NCBI RefSeq assembly: GCF_000062885.1
Contig: NC_009142.1
Coordinates: 6,251,584 to 6,315,583, forward strand
Reading direction: 5' to 3'
DNA from: Saccharopolyspora erythraea NRRL 2338
Lineage (GTDB): Bacteria; Actinomycetota; Actinomycetes; Mycobacteriales; Pseudonocardiaceae
DNA length: 64,000 nt
Part shown: positions 1 through 7,958 of the stretch, one piece after another
Position numbering within the stretch: position 1 is the stretch's first letter
Layout of the letters: each line of letters starts with the position of its first letter
The notes under the pieces: generated by a model
What the model saw: only the letters and a program-made list of their open reading frames with translations
What the model was told of the DNA's origin: nothing
Databases searched by the model: none
Translations under genes and position numbers: made by a program

Positions 1-1
1 C

Positions 2-1150
2 CAGGGCGCGCACGACGCCGCCGACGAAGTCACCGGAGTCGCCGACAAGCTGGGCGCCGGGGTCGCGAAGGCGCTGCTGGGCAAGGACGTCCTGTCCGAC
101 GAGCTGCCCTACGTCACCGGCTCCGCCGGTCTGCTGGGAACCAGGCCGTCGTACGAGCTGATGCGCGACTGTGACACGCTGCTGATGATCGGCTCGAGCT
201 TCCCCTACAGCCAGTTCTTGCCGGAGTTCGGCGACGCGCGGGCGGTGCAGATCGACATCGACCCGACGCTGATCGGCATGCGCTACCCCTTCGACGTCCA
301 CCTGCTCGGTGACGCCAAGTACACGTTGCGCGAGCTCCTGCCGATGCTGCGGTACAACGAGGACCGCGGCTGGCGGGAGACGGTCGAGGAGAACGTGCGC
401 GGCTGGTGGGAGGTCATGGACCGGCGCGCCGAGGTCGAGGCCGACCCGGTCAACCCCGAGAAGGTCTTCGCCGACCTCTCCCCGCTGCTGCCCGACAACG
501 CGATCATCACCGCGGACTCGGGGTCGGCGGCCAACTGGTACGCGCGGCACCTGAAGATGCGCGGGAACATGCGCGGCTCGCTTTCGGGCACCCTGGCGAC
601 GATGGGCCCGGGCGTGCCGTACGCGACCGGCGCGAAGTTCGCCCACCCAGACCGGCCGGTGTTCGCGCTCGTCGGCGACGGCGCGATGCAGATGAACGGG
701 ATCAACGAGCTGATCACGATCGCCGCGCACTGGCGGGAGTGGTCGGACCCGCGGGTGGTGGTCGCGGTGCTCAACAACCGCGACCTGAACCAGGTCACCT
801 GGGAGCTGAGGGCGATGGGCGGGGCGCCGCAGTTCCTGCCCTCGCAGCAGCTCCCCGACTTCGGCTACGCCGAGTTCGCCGAGCTGACCGGCCTGCGCGG
901 CATCCGCGTCGACGCCCCGGGCCGGACGCGTTCGGCGTGGGAGCAGGCGCTGAGCTCGGACCGGCCGTGCGTGCTGGAGTTCGTGACCGACCCGTCGGTG
1001 CCGCCGATCCCGCCGCACGCCGACCTGGAGCAGATGAACAACGTGGCCGCCTCGCTGGTCAAGGGCGACCCGGCCGCCTGGTCGGTCGTCCGGGAGGGCG
1101 TGAAGTCGAAGGTGCAGGAGTTCCTGCCCTCGCGCGACGATCGCAGGTGA
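2..1150 (+). CDS. Thiamine pyrophosphate-dependent enzyme, pyruvate oxidase/acetolactate synthase family (5' end outside window)
   Basis: The reading frame is open from base 2, so the N-terminal Pyr domain lies upstream of the window and about 382 residues are visible. The first part is the central domain, with GLLGTRPSYEL near residue 42 and IGSSFPYSQF following, typical of the pyruvate oxidase-like branch. The C-terminal TPP domain carries the GDGAMQMNG motif near residue 225 and the matching LNNRDLNQV about 30 residues later, which together bind Mg-TPP. The family decarboxylates pyruvate or related 2-oxoacids, often with FAD. The substrate cannot be read from this fragment. The stop lies 36 bases before the next gene, so co-transcription is possible. 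Confidence 0.88.
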   Translation, partial: QGAHDAADEVTGVADKLGAGVAKALLGKDVLSDELPYVTGSAGLLGTRPSYELMRDCDTLLMIGSSFPYSQFLPEFGDARAVQIDIDPTLIGMRYPFDVHLLGDAKYTLRELLPMLRYNEDRGWRETVEENVRGWWEVMDRRAEVEADPVNPEKVFADLSPLLPDNAIITADSGSAANWYARHLKMRGNMRGSLSGTLATMGPGVPYATGAKFAHPDRPVFALVGDGAMQMNGINELITIAAHWREWSDPRVVVAVLNNRDLNQVTWELRAMGGAPQFLPSQQLPDFGYAEFAELTGLRGIRVDAPGRTRSAWEQALSSDRPCVLEFVTDPSVPPIPPHADLEQMNNVAASLVKGDPAAWSVVREGVKSKVQEFLPSRDDRR

Positions 1151-1186
1151 CCCGGGAGACGCGGTCCGCTGTGGACGGAGGTGACG

Positions 1187-1669
1187 ATGCCATCCCCATC
1201 GCCGTACCGCGCGTCGATGGCCTGGCGGCTGGTGCTGGCCGCGGTGGGCCTGGTCCTGGTGGGCTTCGGCACCGCCGGGCTGGTCGCGCTCGGCACGGGT
1301 CCCGGGCTGGGGCTGGACAACGAGGCCGACGTCCTCTTCCTGCGGTTGAACTCCGGCCACAGCGTCCTGCTGGTCGTAGTGGGCGCGTTGTCGATGGGTT
1401 TCGCGACCAACCACACGGGCATGCTGCGGTGGTCGCTGTTCATGTTCGCCGCGTTCACCGCGCTTTTCCTCTACGGCACCGCGCAGAGCACCGCCGACAA
1501 GACCACGACGTGGTTCCGGCTGGACCCCGCCGAGATGTTCCTGCACGCGGGGCTGGCGCTGGTCGGCTTCGTGGTCGCGGTCGGCGCGGGTGCGGTGCCG
1601 TGGTACCGCAAGCGGCGTTCGGAGCGCTTCATCGGGACCGACATGGAGCGCAAGGACGCCGAACACTGA
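1187..1669 (+). CDS. DUF4383-type four-helix membrane protein
   Basis: This 160-residue protein has four hydrophobic segments (about residues 11-33, 55-76, 82-98 and 118-140) and a basic C-terminal tail (WYRKRRSERF), so it should be an integral membrane protein with a cytoplasmic tail. The size and the motif LFLRLNSGHSVLLVVVGAL fit DUF4383, a family of unknown function. The ATG at 1187 is chosen over an in-frame GTG at 1181 because GGAGGTGA at 1177-1184 is a near-perfect ribosome binding site for the ATG and overlaps the GTG. It follows the TPP enzyme closely and is closed by a strong hairpin. Confidence 0.8.
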   Translation: MPSPSPYRASMAWRLVLAAVGLVLVGFGTAGLVALGTGPGLGLDNEADVLFLRLNSGHSVLLVVVGALSMGFATNHTGMLRWSLFMFAAFTALFLYGTAQSTADKTTTWFRLDPAEMFLHAGLALVGFVVAVGAGAVPWYRKRRSERFIGTDMERKDAEH

Positions 1670-1678
1670 ACGGCGCGT

Positions 1679-1721
1679 GCGTGGTCCGGGCGGTGCACTC
1701 CCGGCACCGCCCGGACCACGC
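1679..1721. terminator. Bidirectional hairpin terminator
   Basis: An 18-bp perfect inverted repeat (arms 1679-1696 and 1704-1721) with a 7-base loop lies between two convergent genes, ten bases after the upstream stop and eight before the downstream one. There is no clear U-tract, as is usual for high-GC actinobacterial terminators. Confidence 0.8.
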
Positions 1722-1728
1722 GACCGGT

Positions 1729-2235
1729 TCACACCTCCAGCAGCCGGTTGAAGAAGCTCCGGTAGCGGTGGAACGCCGTCCGGAGGTCGTCGGTGGAGGG
1801 CTCGCCGTTCTTCCACTGGCCCTCGAGCTCCTTGTGCTGCGTCTCGAAGGTGGCCGAAAGCCGTTGCAGGACATCGGAAACCATGTTGTCCGCGTCGTTG
1901 ACCGCGCGGCGGGGATCATCCACGAAGGCTCCTTGCACCGCATCCCACCGCGCACGCATGTCCTGTGCGACCTCGGTGGGCATCAGGTGGGCTTCACCGC
2001 CCTCCTGAGGGCGACCGTCCGCCTCGCCGCCGGCGGGCGTCGCGGTGCTCCGCATTCCGCCGCTCTCCTGCTGCGACGAGCCCTCCGCCCCGGTGGCGCC
2101 CGGTCCGGTCGTTGTCCAGCCGGCGCTTCCCGCGGACTCGGAACCGCGGTCCCGCGTCGCCGTCGTCGGCTGCTCCTGGCCGGACTCCTGCCGCGTCTGG
2201 TCGGGCCGCTGCGGGTTCTCTTCGTTGCTGGTCAT
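1729..2235 (-). CDS. Hypothetical protein with FVDxP-motif domain (soluble paralogue)
   Basis: The protein has 168 residues. The first 80 or so are polar and low-complexity, rich in Q, S, T, E and G, and probably disordered. The C-terminal 80 residues form a folded-looking domain with RARWDAVQGAFVDDPRRAV followed by a helical region ending in YRSFFNRLLEV. The same WDxxQxxFVDxP..AV..AD signature and a terminal YRS...LLE occur in the next gene upstream (2274-2840), so the two are tandem paralogues. ATG at 2235 has AAGGAG nine bases upstream. I do not recognise a function. The domain recurs in actinobacterial small proteins. Confidence 0.72.
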   Translation of the reverse strand: MTSNEENPQRPDQTRQESGQEQPTTATRDRGSESAGSAGWTTTGPGATGAEGSSQQESGGMRSTATPAGGEADGRPQEGGEAHLMPTEVAQDMRARWDAVQGAFVDDPRRAVNDADNMVSDVLQRLSATFETQHKELEGQWKNGEPSTDDLRTAFHRYRSFFNRLLEV

Positions 2236-2273
2236 GACCTGCTCCTTCGGATGCGAGTTCCGGCCTTGCCCGC

Positions 2274-2840
2274 TCACTGCCGCCGCTGTCCTCCCGCGCC
2301 GTCCTCCAGCAGTGCGTCGACCAGCGAGCGGTACGACGTGACGGCCCCGCGCAGCTGCTCGGTGCCGGCCTTCCCGTGTTGGTGTTCGACCGCCACCCCG
2401 TGAGCGGCCCGGTAGTGCTGCGCCACCTCGGGATGGTCCACCGACACGTCGTCGGCGCGCTGGTCGAAGTCGTCGACCGGGTAGCCGCGGTCGCGCATGA
2501 TGCGCACCACGAGCACGTCGGCTTCCTCGACCGCACCACCGGGTTCGTCGACGAACCTGCGCTGGATCGCGTCCCAGTCCGCGCGGTAGCGCCGCGCGGC
2601 CTCGTCGGACACCGGGCGGAGCTCGAGCCTGTCGTGCCGCTTCTCCCGCTCGCGCAGGTCCGCCTCCGCCTTGCGGCGTCCGCCGGATTCCTCGACGGTG
2701 CGCGAGTATTCGGGTCCGAACCGCTCCCGGAGCCGTGCCGTGCGCCGTTGCCACAGCACGTAGCCGATCGCCAGGACCAGCAGCACCAGCAGCACGACGA
2801 GGACCACGATGACGATGGTGACCAGGCTGGCTGTGCTCAT
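2274..2840 (-). CDS. Membrane-anchored hypothetical protein with FVDxP-motif domain
   Basis: This 188-residue protein has one strongly hydrophobic N-terminal helix (about residues 6-29, almost all V, L and I), then a basic, charged linker and a cytosolic domain starting near residue 75. That domain carries ADWDAIQRRFVDEPGGAV and a C-terminal YRSLVDALLE, matching the soluble paralogue at 1729-2235. It lies 38 bases upstream of that gene on the same strand, so the two probably form one transcript with membrane-bound and soluble forms of one domain. Function unknown. Confidence 0.75.
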   Translation of the reverse strand: MSTASLVTIVIVVLVVLLVLLVLAIGYVLWQRRTARLRERFGPEYSRTVEESGGRRKAEADLREREKRHDRLELRPVSDEAARRYRADWDAIQRRFVDEPGGAVEEADVLVVRIMRDRGYPVDDFDQRADDVSVDHPEVAQHYRAAHGVAVEHQHGKAGTEQLRGAVTSYRSLVDALLEDGAGGQRRQ

Positions 2841-3219
2841 GTCGACCCCCTGACCCCGCAGGCGGGCCCGCGGCGCCGACGCGTCACCTCTCCCGCGTGC
2901 CGCGGGTGTCGGTGCCGACCGGTCGCTGGTCGCGTCTGCGAATTTCCCCCGTTGCCCCCTCTGCCTTCAGAAGTACCCCGCCACCTGCCCTGCAAACGGC
3001 CCTGCACGGCCGTGGCGGCGGAGGCCCCGTATCCGGTCCCGTGGGTTTCCGGCCGAACCGGATGGTCCACGAGCGGGGTTGACAGCGCCCGTTCGAGTGC
3101 GATGATCGGATTTCCGCACCACGCCGGGGAAATCGACCGCCGGCACGGATCGCGCGCCGCAGCGGGCGGCGGCGGTTCCGCGCGTCCCCCGTGGACCGGG
3201 CAGGCGGTGGGAGGTCAAC

Positions 3220-3678
3220 ATGACTCGGCCGGACGAATCCAGGCACACGCGGCTCACCCGCAACCTCAGCGAGCTGCTGCAGGAGCTGCGCGTCGCCCAG
3301 GCCGGCGTCCAGATCCTCTTCGCTTTCCTGCTCACGGTGGCGTTCATGGAGCGCTTCGCGAGCGCCGGGAGCTTCGCCCACGGCCTGCACATCGTGACCG
3401 TCCTGCTCGCCACCTGCGCGGCCGCGCTGCTCATCGCACCGGCGGCGTGGCACCGGGTGCTGTTCCGCAAGCGGCGGCGGGAGGAGATCATCCGCGCGGC
3501 CAACTGGTGCGCGCTGGGCGGCCTGGCCCTGCTGGCGGCGTCGATGACCGGCACGGTGCTGCTGATCGGGATCGTAGTCCTCGGGCCGGGATGGGGGACG
3601 GCGGCCATCGGGGCCGGTGTCGGCTTCCTGTTCCTGGCGCTGTGGTTCCTGCTCCCCTTGCGCATCCGCAAGCAGTGA
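3220..3678 (+). CDS. DUF6328 family membrane protein
   Basis: This 152-residue protein begins with a polar amphipathic segment (LSELLQELRVAQAGVQILFAF) that runs into the first of four predicted membrane helices (about residues 26-46, 53-75, 97-117 and 122-145). The LLQELRVAQ.GVQILFAFLL signature is the hallmark of DUF6328, common in actinobacteria and without known function. GGGAGGTCAAC precedes the ATG. It is convergent with the next gene, only 14 bases away. Confidence 0.82.
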   Translation: MTRPDESRHTRLTRNLSELLQELRVAQAGVQILFAFLLTVAFMERFASAGSFAHGLHIVTVLLATCAAALLIAPAAWHRVLFRKRRREEIIRAANWCALGGLALLAASMTGTVLLIGIVVLGPGWGTAAIGAGVGFLFLALWFLLPLRIRKQ

Positions 3679-3692
3679 CGGTCCGGGGCGGT

Positions 3693-4823
3693 TCACGTCT
3701 CGGCGCGCTCGGTCCTCCCGGACTCGTCGGCGCGCTCGGACTCCTCGGCGTGCCGCGCTCGGCGCTGCTCCTCCCGGTAGCCGTAGGCGGCCTGGCGGAC
3801 CGCGGCGTCGGTTTCCAGGCTCGAACCGAGCGATCCGGCGATGATCGCCATCGTGGCGACCATCCAGGCCAGCCGGGCGTAGGTGGCCGGGCCCGCCGGG
3901 TGCCCGACCATGTTCGCCAGCACGCTCGGGTCTATCAGGCTGATGGCCGCGACGAAGCTGACCACGTACACCAGGCCGTAGAGGCAGGCCACGCCCAGCG
4001 TCAGGGTCGCCACCGTCGAGGTGTTGTAGAGCAGCGCCACGCGCCGGTCGCGCACGCCTTCGCCGACGCGCTCCCAGAGCCCGTGCGCGGCGATCAGCCA
4101 GACGGTCATCAGCGTCAGGGAGAACAGCATGGCACCGGCCGCCCGCCAGGGGCTCAGCACGTCGCCGATCTGCCAGACCGTCGAGGTGAACAGCCCGAAG
4201 CCGGCGGCGGCCAGCGCGGCGGCCAGCGCGCTGGAGAGCCCCCACAGCAGCTGCCACGGGCGGTTGCCGCGCACCATGCCCGCCACCAGCCGGACCCAGC
4301 CGCGAACGCGCGTCGTCACGTAGCGGGCGTCAACGCGCTGGTTTTCCGGCACCGTGCGGCGCACGGGCGCCAGCCGGCCGATCGTCCTGCCCGTGCCCTC
4401 GGCCTCCACGAGGTCGTCGAGCAGCCGCGTCAGGATGCGCAGCATGCTCCGGTACGGGTTAAGGGCACCGAGCGCGGGCAGCGAGACCAGCGCCGCGCGG
4501 CGCCGGATGCTCGCGTCGGCCAGCAGCGGCCCCTTCTCCAGCAGCAGCGGCAGGTCGGTCAGGCAGATCGCGTAGCCCCACCCGTGCCGGTCGCGGAAGC
4601 GCTCCAGGTCCTCGAGGATGCGTTCGCTGTCGAACTCGCCCGCGGTCACCGGGTGCGACACGACCTCGACCACCCACTTGCGGCCGGTGCGCTCCCCCAG
4701 CCACTCGGCCAGCCGGTCCTTCAGACGGGAACCGACCTGGGTCGGCATGTCCGGGTCCGTGACCAGTCCGAGGACCTGGTCGGTTCCGCCGGAGTTCTGC
4801 GAGCTTTCCCGGTCCTGGTTCAA
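3693..4823 (-). CDS. Multi-pass membrane protein of unknown function
   Basis: The protein has 376 residues. The first 170 are soluble, with a segment resembling a nucleotide- or peptide-binding alpha/beta fold (KWVVEVVSHPVTAGEF, then GWGYAICLTDLPLLLEKGPLLADAS). About five membrane helices follow between residues 190 and 340, then a highly charged tail rich in R and E. The start is a TTG at 4823 with GAAAGGGGC just upstream. No earlier in-frame ATG has a better site. I do not recognise the family. The N-terminal domain looks like a sensor or adaptor, which is inference only. Confidence 0.75.
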   Translation of the reverse strand: MNQDRESSQNSGGTDQVLGLVTDPDMPTQVGSRLKDRLAEWLGERTGRKWVVEVVSHPVTAGEFDSERILEDLERFRDRHGWGYAICLTDLPLLLEKGPLLADASIRRRAALVSLPALGALNPYRSMLRILTRLLDDLVEAEGTGRTIGRLAPVRRTVPENQRVDARYVTTRVRGWVRLVAGMVRGNRPWQLLWGLSSALAAALAAAGFGLFTSTVWQIGDVLSPWRAAGAMLFSLTLMTVWLIAAHGLWERVGEGVRDRRVALLYNTSTVATLTLGVACLYGLVYVVSFVAAISLIDPSVLANMVGHPAGPATYARLAWMVATMAIIAGSLGSSLETDAAVRQAAYGYREEQRRARHAEESERADESGRTERAET

Positions 4824-4922
4824 CTGCGCCCCTTTCCGTCACGACTTCCGGCACCCCGCCGGTCGGCGAAACCGGTACTACCCGATCCCGAGCCGGTGGA
4901 CACGAATTCGCCGCCCACCGGT

Positions 4923-4948
4923 GCATGAGGATGAACCGAAGAGGGTAT
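4923..4948 (+). promoter_or_regulatory. Candidate SigB/SigF-type stress promoter for the CsbD gene
   Basis: GCAT at 4923-4926 and GGGTAT at 4943-4948 are separated by 16 bases, matching the actinobacterial stress sigma consensus GNNT-N14-16-GGGTAY. It lies 35 bases before the CsbD start. CsbD proteins are known general-stress proteins, which agrees with this. Confidence 0.55.
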
Positions 4949-4982
4949 CCCATGGCTGAGCCGATTCGAGGAGGCACACGTG

Positions 4983-5174
4983 ATGGCCAACGAGGACAAG
5001 GCCGACCACAAGGCCGAAGAACTCAAGGGCCGGGCCAAGGAGAAGCTCGGAGACGTCACCGACACCGAGCAGCTCCAGGCCGAGGGTAAGGCAGAACAGG
5101 CCAAGGGCAGCCTGAAGCAGGCCGGTGAGAAGCTGAAGGACGCGGTCACCGGTACGAAGAAGAACAAGGAATAG
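4983..5174 (+). CDS. CsbD family general stress protein
   Basis: The protein has 63 residues and is very charged, with the repeated K/E-rich pattern typical of CsbD (EELKGRAKEKLGDVT, AEGKAEQAKGSLKQAGEKLKDAV). The family is induced by general stress in Gram-positive bacteria and has no defined biochemical role. AGGAGG at 4969-4974 serves either GTG 4980 or ATG 4983. ATG is preferred. A stress-type promoter lies upstream and a perfect hairpin follows the stop, so it is probably a single-gene transcript. Confidence 0.9.
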   Translation: MANEDKADHKAEELKGRAKEKLGDVTDTEQLQAEGKAEQAKGSLKQAGEKLKDAVTGTKKNKE

Positions 5175-5195
5175 CAGCTCTCGCAGCGTGATCCC

Positions 5196-5231
5196 GGGGT
5201 GGGGTCGGCACGTCCGTGCCGACCCCACCCC
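5196..5231 (+). terminator. Terminator of the CsbD gene
   Basis: A 16-bp perfect stem (5196-5211 with 5216-5231) with a four-base loop GTCC begins 21 bases after the stop codon. Confidence 0.85.
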
Positions 5232-5234
5232 GTC

Positions 5235-5276
5235 GTGATGCGCTGGTTCGTCATGTTGTGATGCATTGGTTTGTCA
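5235..5276. repeat. Pair of 19-bp imperfect direct repeats
   Basis: The 19 bases beginning GTGATGC at 5235-5253 recur at 5258-5276 with three differences. The pair is noticeably A/T-richer than its surroundings and sits between two terminators, outside any gene. Confidence 0.5.
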
Positions 5277-5356
5277 ATGCTGCCCTTGGATTTCGCGCTG
5301 GTTGCGGTGCATTCCCGCTGTTCCACTCGCGACTGCGACAGGAAGCGCGCATTCCA

Positions 5357-5386
5357 TAGCGGTGCGGGCCCCACCCCGCACCGCTA
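5357..5386 (-). terminator. Terminator of the minus-strand gene at 5404-5736
   Basis: A 12-bp perfect stem (5357-5368 with 5375-5386) with loop CCCCAC lies 17 bases beyond the stop of the minus-strand gene. Confidence 0.8.
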
Positions 5387-5403
5387 CGCGATCTGCAGCG
5401 CTC

Positions 5404-5736
5404 CTAGCGGTTGCTGACCGCCTTCTCCAACTCCTGCTTCGTCATCTTGGAGCGGCCCTTCACGTTCTGGCGCCTGGCGTCCTCGTAGAGCTGCTGCTTG
5501 GTCCGCCCGCCGGGGCCGGTGCGGTTGCCCGACCGGATGCCTCCCCTGCGCTGCGGCGGGATGTCCTGCGTCGAGGTCTTGCTCTGCTGGCGCGACTGCC
5601 CCTGCTGCGCGCGGTCCTTGTTCACCGTGCGGGCGGCGATCTCCTCGGCGCGCCGCTCGCTGGACCCGCGCTCCTTGGTCGACTCCTTGATGTGCTCGTA
5701 CTGGCGTTCCTGCTTTCGGTTCCACGCTTGCGGCAT
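5404..5736 (-). CDS. Small basic protein of the DUF7218 / plasmid-stabilisation-like type with a Rho-N-like tail
   Basis: The protein has 110 residues and is very hydrophilic. It starts MPQAWNRKQERQYEHIKES, has the conserved RAEEIAARTVNKDRA segment, and ends in a helical module RTKQQLYEDARRQNVKGRSKM. That module resembles the Rho N-terminal/SAP-like fold found in small nucleic-acid-binding proteins. ATG 5736 is preferred over an in-frame ATG at 5745, because GGAG overlaps the latter and is well spaced for the former. Homologues are often labelled plasmid stabilisation proteins, but I see no toxin-antitoxin partner here. Confidence 0.78.
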   Translation of the reverse strand: MPQAWNRKQERQYEHIKESTKERGSSERRAEEIAARTVNKDRAQQGQSRQQSKTSTQDIPPQRRGGIRSGNRTGPGGRTKQQLYEDARRQNVKGRSKMTKQELEKAVSNR

Positions 5737-5770
5737 CGTGCGCATCTCCTTCCACGAGCGCGTCGGGGTG

Positions 5771-6229
5771 TCATCCGGCGGTCGCCTGAACGGGCGGTTC
5801 GCGGTCGCCGCCGCCTTCTACGACGTGCGTTTCCGCCACCGCTCCGGCTTCCTCGGCGAGAACGGCGCAATACGCCCGCGCATAGGTTTCGCGAACCAGC
5901 GGAGACCGCGCCTTCTGTTCGGCCGAAGTCCCCGGACCTAGCTCATCGGGCCTCACTGCGAAGTCGACGAGGATTCCGCTCCCGCTGTCGTCGGGGCGTC
6001 CTCGTCCGGTACGCAGCAACCACCCCGCTACAGGGCTCTCGCTCGGCCCCACTCGCAATTCGACTTCGCCTGCCGCCGCCAGTTCGCGCGGATCCCGGCT
6101 ATCCGCCAGTTCGTGCGCGGCGCGACGGCCCGCGTCTTCCGCGGCCGCCACGAGCCCCTCCCAATCCTGCTCGAAGAGGGGACCCGATTCGGGCTGCCGT
6201 TGAACAACCACCGAAATCTCACCACCCAA
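5771..6229 (-). CDS. Hypothetical protein
   Basis: A 152-residue frame begins with TTG at 6229. A GTG seven codons later, with GGTGAG upstream, is an equally good start. It is acidic and soluble, with a central beta-rich stretch (EVELRVGPSESPVAGWLLRT) and a helical region near residues 105-130 (SPLVRETYARAYCAVLAEEAG). I recognise no family. Codon position bias and the lack of a better frame support coding. Confidence 0.55.
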   Translation of the reverse strand: MGGEISVVVQRQPESGPLFEQDWEGLVAAAEDAGRRAAHELADSRDPRELAAAGEVELRVGPSESPVAGWLLRTGRGRPDDSGSGILVDFAVRPDELGPGTSAEQKARSPLVRETYARAYCAVLAEEAGAVAETHVVEGGGDREPPVQATAG

Positions 6230-6288
6230 CTCTGCCGGTCGGTTACCCGCGCGTCCGGCTGTCTAATCCCGACCGGACGGGGAGGCGG

Positions 6289-6975
6289 CTAACCCGATTC
6301 CTCGGTGGCCGAATGCGGCGCACCGACCGGTTTCGACTCCGGAGAACCGCGCTGCCTGAGGTACACGCTGAACACGGCCATCGAACCGACCGCGAGGAAC
6401 TCCGACTGCCAGTTCTGCGACGTCCGGCTCCAGAAGTCACCACTGGTCAGGTACTCCGCGAAGCCGACCGAGGCCCGGTGGTGCTGCTCGACCTGCTGGT
6501 AGTTGTAGGCCGACCAGCCCGACCACGCCTGCACTCCCCAGGAAGCGAGGAAGATCGTGCCCATCACCAGGCCCAGCGACACGGAGAAGAGCTTCCGGCG
6601 CGCCCCGCGGGCCCGGGCCGAGGGCGGTGACCGCCGCCGGGACCACCGCCCGACCTCCTGCTCGGGGTCGGTCTCGTCGCCCATCCGTTCGGCGGGCTTG
6701 GACTCCGGCGACCCGAGTTGCAGCAGCCAGACCGTGGCGTAGACGTAGAGGAAGAACTGCAGGTACTCCGACCGCCAGTTCTCCACGACGTCGACGGCGA
6801 ACTGCGAGGACATCAGGTAGGAGCCCAGCCCGATCCCGGGCAGCCCGTGCGACGACTGCTCCTCGTTGAATTCCGCGTGGCCCGCGAGCGCCTGCCCGGC
6901 GAGCGCGGCCAGGAACAGCACGCCGAAGGCGATGCTCAGGCCGTTGTTGCGCAGGCTCCGCGCCGGCGCGCCCAT
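6289..6975 (-). CDS. DUF6766 family membrane protein with internal duplication
   Basis: The protein has 228 residues and four hydrophobic segments. It consists of two similar halves. Each has a helix, a polar loop with a tyrosine-containing motif (GSYLMSSQFAVDVVENWRSEYLQFF in the first, AEYLTSGDFWSRTSQNWQSEFL in the second, partly aligned), another helix, then the identical phrase GSPESKP. It starts at ATG 6975, whose A is the last base of the TGA of a 26-codon upstream frame, so translation is probably coupled. Function unknown. Confidence 0.78.
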   Translation of the reverse strand: MGAPARSLRNNGLSIAFGVLFLAALAGQALAGHAEFNEEQSSHGLPGIGLGSYLMSSQFAVDVVENWRSEYLQFFLYVYATVWLLQLGSPESKPAERMGDETDPEQEVGRWSRRRSPPSARARGARRKLFSVSLGLVMGTIFLASWGVQAWSGWSAYNYQQVEQHHRASVGFAEYLTSGDFWSRTSQNWQSEFLAVGSMAVFSVYLRQRGSPESKPVGAPHSATEESG

Positions 6976-7055
6976 CAGGGGTGCACCGCGCTGACGGCGG
7001 CGAAGTAGACCAGACCCGCGACGAGGTACGCCGCGAACACGAACCTGCCCACCAC
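6975..7055 (-). CDS. 26-residue single-helix membrane peptide, coupled to the DUF6766 gene
   Basis: A GTG start at 7055 follows a strong ribosome binding site (GAGGAGG, seven bases upstream). The peptide is almost one hydrophobic helix (FVFAAYLVAGLVYFAAVSAV) and ends with TGA overlapping the next ATG as TGATG. The downstream gene has no binding site of its own, so this frame probably drives its translation. It may be a real small membrane protein or only a translational leader. Confidence 0.55.
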   Translation of the reverse strand: MVGRFVFAAYLVAGLVYFAAVSAVHP

Positions 7056-7161
7056 TTCGCACCTCCTCGGCGGTAACGGCGGGTACGCCGGACGGACACG
7101 CCTGGTCGGCAGCAGGGGTACCCGCTCCCGATCAGAAAGCAGGCACCGGCGGGACCGGCGG

Positions 7162-7809
7162 TCACCCCGGCAGGGTGCCGGTCGCGGCGAACTCCAGGCG
7201 CCGGGCGACCGACACCGCCTGGTCGGCGAAGCGCTCGTAGAAACGGGCGAGCAGGGCGAGGTTGATCGCCGCCGCGACGCCGTGCGTCCACTCGGCGCCG
7301 GTAGCGGCGTCGAGCAGCTCGGCGTGCAGCGCGTCGACCGCGTCGTCGGTGTGCCGGAGCTCGTCGAAGCCGCCTTCGGCGCCCTCCCCGGACACCAGCG
7401 CCGCGAGCCGGGTGGCCATGTCGATGTCGAGCCCGGCCATCTCGCGCACCCGGTCGAGGAGCTCGGGCGGGACGGCGGGTGCGGGGTGGGCGCGGCGGGC
7501 GATCTCGGCGACGTGGGCGGCCAGGTCGCCCATGCGTTCGACCTTGACCGCGCAGTAGATCGTGGCCAGCACGGTGCGCAGCTCGGTGGCCACGGGCGCC
7601 TGCGTCGCGAGCAGCGTGCTCGCGTGCTCCTCGCACCGCTCGCCCGCCTCGTCGAGCTCGACGTCGTCGGCGATGACGCGCTCGGAAAGCTCCAGGTCGG
7701 CCTCCAGCAGCGCCCGGGTGGCCCGGCGCATGGATTCCGCGGCGAGCCCGCACATGCCGGTCAGCTCGCCGCCCAGCCGCTCCAACTGCCCGTGGAACTC
7801 CTCGCGCAC
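7162..7809 (-). CDS. phoU: Phosphate transport/regulation protein PhoU
   Basis: This 215-residue protein, of normal PhoU length, has two PhoU repeats of three helices each. The conserved metal-binding motifs lie around VKVERMGDLAAHVAEIAR (near residue 90) and LLARFYERFADQAVSVARR (near residue 190). The family binds PhoR and the Pst transporter and down-regulates the phosphate response. The GTG at 7809 is chosen because homologues begin MREEFHxQLxRLG. The frame extends further upstream, but that part has no family similarity. No pst or phoR genes are nearby. Confidence 0.88.
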   Translation of the reverse strand: MREEFHGQLERLGGELTGMCGLAAESMRRATRALLEADLELSERVIADDVELDEAGERCEEHASTLLATQAPVATELRTVLATIYCAVKVERMGDLAAHVAEIARRAHPAPAVPPELLDRVREMAGLDIDMATRLAALVSGEGAEGGFDELRHTDDAVDALHAELLDAATGAEWTHGVAAAINLALLARFYERFADQAVSVARRLEFAATGTLPG

Positions 7810-7958
7810 GTTTCGAGGGTATGCCTCCGCGCGCACTTCGCAGGGGGACCGGCGACGAGTTTTGCCGCTGGGCCGCAAGGGAATCAGGCGAGTGGGCAGG
7901 TCAAGGCCAGACCACGGCCCCGCAACGCCGAAGCCCTGACAGCGCCGAGGAGGCGAAG

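Noticed and set aside
406-2403. Long plus-strand frame of 665 codons across three genes
   Set aside because: It is a high-GC shadow, rich in R, G, A and P, with no domain. The genes in other frames have motifs, binding sites and terminators.
5404-5736. Toxin-antitoxin module
   Set aside because: The name plasmid stabilisation is attached to similar proteins, but no partner gene adjoins and the domains are not RelE/ParE or RelB-like.
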